From Corynebacterium sp. (lineage in GTDB: Bacteria; Actinomycetota; Actinomycetes; Mycobacteriales; Mycobacteriaceae), in NCBI RefSeq assembly GCF_030530965.1, contig NZ_JAUMTY010000031.1, positions 1 through 25,891 of the forward strand: a stretch of 25,891 nucleotides of DNA. The letters run 5' to 3'. The position numbers and the translations under genes are program-made. This document shows, in pieces, positions 21,229-25,891 of this stretch. Below the pieces are notes generated by a model. It saw nothing but the letters and a program-made list of their open reading frames with translations, did no database searches and was not told where the DNA came from. How positions within the stretch are numbered: position 1 is the stretch's first letter; each line of letters starts with the position of its first letter.

Positions 21229-21995
21229 TTCACGAACACAGCCACACCGATTGCGAAGAGCACAAGTGCCCACACGGCGAAGTAAATGACGCCACCCGTC
21301 GTCCCCCACGGCGCGCCATCGAGTTTCCCGTCGCCCACCCACGCATTGAGGTTAGCGAAAGGCCGGTAGCCTTTGATGTGGGTCCCCACCTTCGGGATCA
21401 AGGTGATCAAGTCCTCAAGGACGAGCTTCCACAGCAGCATGATGGCGATAGCACCCGCAGTCTGTCGGACAATGAACGCCACACCAACAGCCATCACGAC
21501 AACCAGCAGCGCTTCCACTGCCGTCGACACATATACCCGCGCCGACGAACCGGAGAACATTTTCATGTGGGAGCCGTAGTCGCCCGCCAACCACTTAAAG
21601 ACCAGCACGCTGGTGATCGTCGAAAAGAAGGACAACACCACTGAGACCAGGCCATAAACGATCGTTTTCGATACCGCAATGATCGGCCGATTCGGGGTCA
21701 TCATGATCGTCTCATTGATGGTTTTGAAGCGGTACTCCGTGGTCACCAGGAGGGTCGCCATGATGATGATCACCATGACACCGAATAGTTCGAACCCCTG
21801 AACAGCGGTGACGGCACTTATTGTCGGCACGTCCGTCATGTCTTCCGGATCCATCGAATCCAGGGCGCTCTTCGAACCCCACCCCATCAGAGCGGCGAAC
21901 GCCCAGCTCAGGACGACAATTAAGATCGACGTCCACGCGAACGACTTTGTCGACGCTAGCTTCGTCCACTCAGCACGAATCGAGTTAACCATCAT
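21216..21995 (-). CDS. ABC-2 type exporter permease
   Basis: A 259-residue integral membrane protein with six predicted spans: FAWTSILIVVLSWAFAALMG, FELFGVMVIIIMATLLVTTEY, IVYGLVSVVLSFFSTITSVLVF, ALLVVVMAVGVAFIV, AGAIAIMLLWKLVLEDLITLI, and GGVIYFAVWALVLFAIGVAVFV. The TTEYRFKTINETIMMTPNR loop after the second span is a common feature of ABC-2 permeases. Together with the upstream ATPase it forms an exporter. Its substrate (lipid, peptide, drug or other) is not evident. The start overlaps the ATPase stop by one base (TGATG), so the two are coupled. Confidence 0.87.
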   Translation of the reverse strand: MMVNSIRAEWTKLASTKSFAWTSILIVVLSWAFAALMGWGSKSALDSMDPEDMTDVPTISAVTAVQGFELFGVMVIIIMATLLVTTEYRFKTINETIMMTPNRPIIAVSKTIVYGLVSVVLSFFSTITSVLVFKWLAGDYGSHMKMFSGSSARVYVSTAVEALLVVVMAVGVAFIVRQTAGAIAIMLLWKLVLEDLITLIPKVGTHIKGYRPFANLNAWVGDGKLDGAPWGTTGGVIYFAVWALVLFAIGVAVFVKRDA

Positions 21996-22930
21996 CAGTT
22001 CTGTCCTCCCTGAGCTGCCGCGCCCTGATATTCGACGTCATCACCTGTGAGTTGCAAAAATGCGTCTTCCAAAGATCCGTGGTGTTCTTCCAGTTGGAGG
22101 ACGGGGATCCCGTAAGAGTAAGCCACCTTGCCGACGTCGTCAGTGGATACCCCAGTGACGACGAAGACCTCACGGCCGACGTTATCGCGGTCCATCGTGA
22201 AGGTGATGTTCTCCTGCTTAAGGGCCTGCGCCATGTGGTCGTGATCGCCCACACGCAAGCGCGTCGAGCTGCCACCCCGCGACGACGTGAACTCCTCCAC
22301 CGTCGTATCGGCGACGAGTTTGCCGCGGCCAATGACAACCAAGTTATCCGCCGTCAGCGCCATCTCAGAGAGCATGTGAGAGCTCACGAACACCGTGCGC
22401 CCCTCGGCGGCGAGGTTTTTAAGGAAGGTGCGCACCCAGCGGATACCCTCCGGGTCCAAACCGTTGACCGGCTCATCCAGGATCAGCGTTTCGGGATCGC
22501 CTAAAAGCGCTCCGGCGAGCCCCAGGCGCTGACTCATACCCAGGGAGAATCCCCCTGCCTTTTTTGACGCCACATCGGTTAGTCCCACTAAACGCAGAAC
22601 TTCGTCGACACGATCAGTAGAAATGCCGCTGGCCTGTGCCATCCACTTCAAATGAGTGCGGGCGGACCGGTTCGGGTGAACCCACTTGGCCTCTAGGAGC
22701 GCCCCCACTTCCTTGGCGGGCGCCCGAGATGACCGATAATTCTTCCCATTCACCGTTGCGGTGCCCTTTGTTGGGCGATCCAACCCGGTAATCATCCGCA
22801 TCGTGGTCGATTTACCAGCCCCATTCGGGCCAAGAAAACCAGTAACGACACCTGGCTTCACCGTGAAGTCGAGCGAATCTACCGCTACCTTGTCCCCATA
22901 CCTCTTTGTGAGGCCATGTATTTCGATCAT
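21995..22930 (-). CDS. ABC exporter ATP-binding protein
   Basis: A 311-residue ATPase of the drug/ABC-2 class. It begins MIEIHGLTKRYGDKVAVDSLDFTVKPGVVTG. Walker A is GPNGAGKST at about 34-42, the signature is SLGMSQRLGLAGAL near 129, Walker B is LILDEPVNGLDPEG near 149, and the switch region is VFVSSHMLSEM. The C-terminal 80 residues (STRLRVGDHDHMAQALKQENITFTM ... YGIPVLQLEEHHGSLEDAFLQLTGDDVEYQG) form the small regulatory domain of this class. SLGMSQ, in place of LSGGQ, is typical of BcrA-like self-resistance and lantibiotic-type ATPases, so export of an antimicrobial or lipid is possible. The gene is divergent from glnX, with 196 bases between them. Confidence 0.9.
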   Translation of the reverse strand: MIEIHGLTKRYGDKVAVDSLDFTVKPGVVTGFLGPNGAGKSTTMRMITGLDRPTKGTATVNGKNYRSSRAPAKEVGALLEAKWVHPNRSARTHLKWMAQASGISTDRVDEVLRLVGLTDVASKKAGGFSLGMSQRLGLAGALLGDPETLILDEPVNGLDPEGIRWVRTFLKNLAAEGRTVFVSSHMLSEMALTADNLVVIGRGKLVADTTVEEFTSSRGGSSTRLRVGDHDHMAQALKQENITFTMDRDNVGREVFVVTGVSTDDVGKVAYSYGIPVLQLEEHHGSLEDAFLQLTGDDVEYQGAAAQGGQN

Positions 22931-22998
22931 AGAAACCAGTTTGGCACATTTTCAGCAACGAAGACAGGCTTCAATCACACTGATGTCCGTGTAACGCT

Positions 22999-23004
22999 TA
23001 GACT
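22999..23004 (+). promoter_or_regulatory. Possible -10 element of glnX-glnH-pknG
   Basis: TAGACT at 22999-23004 lies in the divergent region upstream of glnX. Transcription near 23011 would give a leader of about 115 bases. No convincing -35 was found. The leader has no clear riboswitch-like fold by eye. Confidence 0.35.
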
Positions 23005-23126
23005 AGAGAGACAGATGTGACAGTTGTGCTACCGGCGCGCGACCGGCCTCCCCTCCAACCGCAACGATCGCGCGCACCGGACGTGGCACAAAAACTGGCG
23101 ACAGGCGCAACACGTAGGGGGCCCGT

Positions 23127-24605
23127 ATGGCACGAGAACGAGGAACGGGACGCAACCGCGGTCCCTCACACTCCTCCGACGCCAGCCACATTCGGCTCAG
23201 CGCCATGGACGATTCCCTCGAGCCAGACGACGCCGATGTGCAGCCAAGCCGCTGGCACGTCGTTCACGATGTCCTCGCCCCCGCGTTAAAAGTTCCAGGG
23301 CGGATGTGGGCCTATCTGCGTACATCGCCAGGCCGGCTCATGGCAATGACAACGATCCTGGTCATAGCCATTGTTGCCGCCGGTGGCGCGCTGACCTACG
23401 CCTCATCAACCCGGCAAGACCAGCTCAACAACTTGGTGAAGAACACCGAGCCGCTCTCTAACGCCGCGCAACGGCTGTACGGGTCGCTCTCCGTGGCAGA
23501 CTCCACCGCCACCATCGGATTTCTTGAAGGTGGCGTCGGGTCCCAATCGGAAGACGAGCGCTACACCACCGCCATTCAGACCGCGTCGACCGCGCTCGTC
23601 GAGGCAGGTGCCGGTGCGAACTCCGACGACCACGAGGTTCTCCAGCTCCTCGCGGTGGTCAACCAGCGGCTCCCCATCTACACGGGGCTTATCGCGCAGG
23701 CCCGCACGAACAACCGGGAGGGCAACCCCATTGGTGCCTCCTATCTCACCGAGGCCAGCGCCATCATGCAGAATTCCATCATTCCCGCAGCGTCGCGCCT
23801 GTACACCATCACCTCTGACCGCGTCCGTCACCAAGCCCGATCGCTGACCCGGCCGATGTGGTTCCCCGCGTCGGGGCTTCTCGCGGCCATCATTCTCCTG
23901 GTCATTGCACAACTTTGGCTCGCTGCACTTACTAACCGACGACTCAACGGTGGGTTGCTCTTCGCCACCGTCGCCATGACAATCGCGCTGTTCTGGCTGG
24001 CGATATCGTCGATCGTCATCGTTGCGGTAGGGAATGCGGACTTTAACCGGGCGTCTGATCCCCTCCACGAGCTGACTGCCTCCCGCATCAGCGCGCAAAA
24101 GGCGCGCACCGACGAAGCGCTCATGCTGGTGCGGCGGAGCGCGGATCAATCGTCGGCAGACTTCTCGACCACAGTGAGCGACGTCCAAAAGACCCTGACA
24201 CAACTGAAAGATGACGGCACACTCGACGACGCGGACGATCAGAACACCGACACGTCGTCGGATACGAAACCATCCGATGCCCTCGACGACGCCATCGTCG
24301 CCGCGAACTCGTGGAAAGTGTCTCACCAGGAACTTGCGAACCGTATCGGCCGCGGGGACTACACCGGGGCCGTGAATATCGCCGTCGGCCGCGATGAATC
24401 CACCTTGAACTCGGAGCGGCAATTCATTCAGCTCGATCAGTCGCTGCGGACACTGATTCAGGACACGCGCAGCAACCTGCGGACCTACCTGGAAAATAGC
24501 CAGGACACCTCGCAAAACATCACCCGCGCGGTGCTGATTTTGTCCGTACTCTCTGTCGTTGGTGTCCTCATTGGCGTTCGCCCCCGGATGCAGGAGTACA
24601 CATGA
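23127..24605 (+). CDS. glnX: GlnX four-span membrane protein of the GlnX-GlnH-PknG pathway
   Basis: A 492-residue membrane protein matching the layout of corynebacterial GlnX. Residues 1-70 are cytoplasmic. Span 1 is at about 71-93 (LMAMTTILVIAIVAAGGALTY), followed by a periplasmic domain of about 150 residues. Spans 2 and 3 lie at about 246-267 and 276-301, a second outer domain of about 160 residues is Asp/Thr-rich near 370, and span 4 is at about 465-485, ending in GVRPRMQEYT. GlnX is thought to carry the signal from the lipoprotein GlnH, which binds Glu/Asp-type amino acids, to kinase PknG. The upstream in-frame stop sets the start at ATG 23127, with AGGGGG before it. The stop overlaps the glnH start (ATGA). 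The order is conserved with Rv0412c-Rv0411c-Rv0410c. Confidence 0.88.
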   Translation: MARERGTGRNRGPSHSSDASHIRLSAMDDSLEPDDADVQPSRWHVVHDVLAPALKVPGRMWAYLRTSPGRLMAMTTILVIAIVAAGGALTYASSTRQDQLNNLVKNTEPLSNAAQRLYGSLSVADSTATIGFLEGGVGSQSEDERYTTAIQTASTALVEAGAGANSDDHEVLQLLAVVNQRLPIYTGLIAQARTNNREGNPIGASYLTEASAIMQNSIIPAASRLYTITSDRVRHQARSLTRPMWFPASGLLAAIILLVIAQLWLAALTNRRLNGGLLFATVAMTIALFWLAISSIVIVAVGNADFNRASDPLHELTASRISAQKARTDEALMLVRRSADQSSADFSTTVSDVQKTLTQLKDDGTLDDADDQNTDTSSDTKPSDALDDAIVAANSWKVSHQELANRIGRGDYTGAVNIAVGRDESTLNSERQFIQLDQSLRTLIQDTRSNLRTYLENSQDTSQNITRAVLILSVLSVVGVLIGVRPRMQEYT

Positions 24606-25684
24606 TTCGCCTGCCACACAGCTCAATTCGGTTCCGACCCCAACTCCGGGCGCGACGCACCCGTCGTCCCTGGATCGCGGCCGCCGTCATCCCCCTCGCG
24701 ATCCTCCCCCTCGCTGCCTGCTCCGGGATCAGCGATTCACACCGTGGCCACAACGGGATCGATATCTCCGTCGCCCCCTTCACCCCCATTCCCGACGGGG
24801 CCACGTACGTCAATCCGCCACATGAATCGTCGGCAAGCCAAACACCCACACCAGACACCACGACCGACGCCGACGCGTACGACACACTCGCTCCCGACAA
24901 CTCAACCCCCGAGGAGCGTATACCAGATATCGTCCGGCGCGGGCGCATCATCGTCGGGGTGTCGTCGTCACTCAATTTTCTTGGTTTCCAAGATCCCAGT
25001 AGCGGCAATCTTGAGGGCTTCGACGTGTCCCTCGCCCGTGAAATTGCGCGCGACATTTTCGGCGACCCCGAGCGGATCGACTTCCGCTTCCTGTCCTCGG
25101 CCGAACGCGTTGACGCACTTCAACACGGCAATGTCGACATTGTCGTCCGCACCATGACCATCGACCGCGAACGCCGAGCCAAAGTGGCCTTCTCCGCGCC
25201 GTACCTGCACGCCCAAGCGCGGATTTTGGCGTCGACAAGCTCCTCTATTCAATCCGCCGACGATCTGCGGGACGCCACGGTCTGCGTGACCAAGGACTCG
25301 ACCTTCCAGCACAATGCGCAGGTTATTGCGCCGCACTCGCGGTTCCTCATTACCAACGACTGGTCCGACTGCCTGGTGGCCATGCAGCAACACCAAGTTC
25401 AAGCCATTATTTCCGACGATTCGATCCTCTCCGGGCTGGCGGCGCAAGACTCGAACACACACCTGGTTGGGCAACCCTACGGGTCCAGCGATTATGCCGT
25501 GGGAATCGCGAAATCCACGCCGGGGAAGAACACCGACGGGCTCGTCCGGCAGGTGAATTCCACCCTGATGCGCATCCGATCCGACGGGACCTGGCAACGT
25601 CTCTATGACAAGTGGCTAGGCAAATATCTCGGGGATTCCGGTGTTCCGCCCGAACCCACCTATGTCCAGGAGGAACCACAATGA
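24602..25684 (+). CDS. glnH: GlnH amino-acid-sensing lipoprotein
   Basis: A 360-residue solute-binding lipoprotein. The N-terminus has a basic region (RARRTRRP), a hydrophobic core and a lipobox LAAC with Cys40. After a Pro/Thr-rich linker of about 70 residues comes a family 3 binding domain: IIVGVSSSLNFLGFQDPSSGNLEGFDVSLAREIARDIFG, then RVDALQHGNVDIVVRTMTIDRERRAKVAFSAPYL, ATVCVTKDST, and QVQAIISDDSILSGLA. The Arg in VVRTMT and the Asp in ISDDS occupy the places that bind the amino-acid backbone in this family. No ABC permease is linked: in corynebacteria GlnH acts as a sensor with GlnX and is not an importer subunit. It starts at ATG 24602 overlapping glnX, and its stop overlaps the pknG start. 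Confidence 0.9.
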   Translation: MIRLPHSSIRFRPQLRARRTRRPWIAAAVIPLAILPLAACSGISDSHRGHNGIDISVAPFTPIPDGATYVNPPHESSASQTPTPDTTTDADAYDTLAPDNSTPEERIPDIVRRGRIIVGVSSSLNFLGFQDPSSGNLEGFDVSLAREIARDIFGDPERIDFRFLSSAERVDALQHGNVDIVVRTMTIDRERRAKVAFSAPYLHAQARILASTSSSIQSADDLRDATVCVTKDSTFQHNAQVIAPHSRFLITNDWSDCLVAMQQHQVQAIISDDSILSGLAAQDSNTHLVGQPYGSSDYAVGIAKSTPGKNTDGLVRQVNSTLMRIRSDGTWQRLYDKWLGKYLGDSGVPPEPTYVQEEPQ

Positions 25685-25891
25685 GCGATTCCGAACCGAA
25701 CTCCCGCGACGAGAAGGTGGGTGCCGACAATGAACATCCCACCGAAGACCACCCCACCGAAGCCGCCACGGTCATGGGAACGCGGGCCGTCCCCTTTGAC
25801 CCGTTCGCCGATGATGACGATGACGACGAGATCGATATCGACATCAACGACATTGGTTCACTCTTACAGTCCGACAATCCTGCGGATACCC
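25681..25891 (+). CDS. pknG: Serine/threonine protein kinase PknG, N-terminal part (partial)
   Basis: The first 70 codons of a gene running off the window, starting at ATG 25681 inside the glnH stop (ATGA). The start is a disordered Glu/Thr-rich tail (HPTEDHPTEAATVMGTRAV), then a strongly acidic run (PFDPFADDDDDDEIDIDIND) and GSLLQSDN. This tail style, with TRAVPFDPFADDDD, matches the extreme N-terminus of corynebacterial PknG. The rubredoxin, kinase and TPR domains lie outside the window, so the call rests on this tail and on the glnX-glnH context. PknG phosphorylates OdhI (GarA in mycobacteria) and so relieves inhibition of 2-oxoglutarate dehydrogenase. Confidence 0.82.
   Translation, partial: MSDSEPNSRDEKVGADNEHPTEDHPTEAATVMGTRAVPFDPFADDDDDDEIDIDINDIGSLLQSDNPADT

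Noticed and set aside
23017..23289. 90-codon frame before and into glnX
   Set aside because: Pro/Arg-rich, overlaps glnX in another frame, and shows no ribosome site or recognisable domain.
23406..24626. 406-codon minus-strand frame opposite glnX
   Set aside because: Antisense shadow of a GC-rich gene with a clear membrane topology and conserved neighbours.

Overview
The window is actinobacterial, almost certainly Corynebacterium or a close relative. Supporting features are moderately high GC with GC-rich third codon positions, many GTG starts, a ugpAEBC-type transporter, a groEL2 gene with CIRCE operators and no linked groES, a def / GNAT / xthA / DUF3263 / VirR-like / YbdK block in the same neighbourhood as Rv0427c-Rv0433 of Mycobacterium tuberculosis, and a glnX-glnH-pknG operon. 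The slot between ppk2 and groEL2, which holds porA/porH in mycolate-bearing corynebacteria, is empty here. That would fit a mycolate-deficient species such as C. kroppenstedtii, but species cannot be fixed from sequence reading alone. No tRNA, rRNA, IS element, phage gene or CRISPR array was seen.

Layout. 1-128: end of inorganic pyrophosphatase (ppa). 166-4629 (minus): ugpA-ugpE-ugpB-ugpC, a glycerophosphodiester / glycerol-3-phosphate ABC importer with a Tat-type lipoprotein receptor. 4758-6216 (plus): a secreted protein with a corynebacterial surface domain, then a single-domain rhodanese, closed by a strong terminator. 6475-8780 (plus): a two-gene operon of a MarR regulator and a degenerate, probably inactive, adenylation-domain protein. 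8805-9764 (minus): polyphosphate kinase 2. 10022-11665 (minus): groEL2 under a promoter embedded in one of two tandem CIRCE elements. 11930-13372 (plus): M20 dipeptidase with a good terminator. 13570-13722 (plus): an unrecognised 50-residue protein with a complete leaderless promoter. 13977-14591 (plus): a stand-alone LeuA-regulatory-domain-like protein. 14604-17769 (minus): YbdK-type carboxylate-amine ligase, a VirR-like LytR_C membrane protein with a long acidic cytoplasmic extension, and a DUF3263 protein. 17885-20475 (plus): peptide deformylase, GNAT acetyltransferase, exonuclease III. 20564-21175 (plus): a second MarR regulator. 21216-22930 (minus): a two-gene ABC-2 exporter. 23127-25891 (plus): glnX-glnH-pknG, with pknG cut by the window edge.

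How the genes work together. Much of the window is envelope and nutrient sensing: phosphodiester import (Ugp), polyphosphate-linked nucleotide metabolism (PPK2, pyrophosphatase), envelope maintenance (VirR-like protein), and amino-acid sensing through GlnX/GlnH to PknG, which in corynebacteria and mycobacteria controls 2-oxoglutarate dehydrogenase via OdhI/GarA. Several start codons lie 6-7 nt behind a -10 hexamer, pointing to widespread leaderless transcription.

The least explained parts are the 50-residue leaderless small protein, the MarR / pseudo-adenylation operon, the ACGGTCAG repeat cluster around the DUF3263 gene, and the acidic arm of the VirR-like protein.
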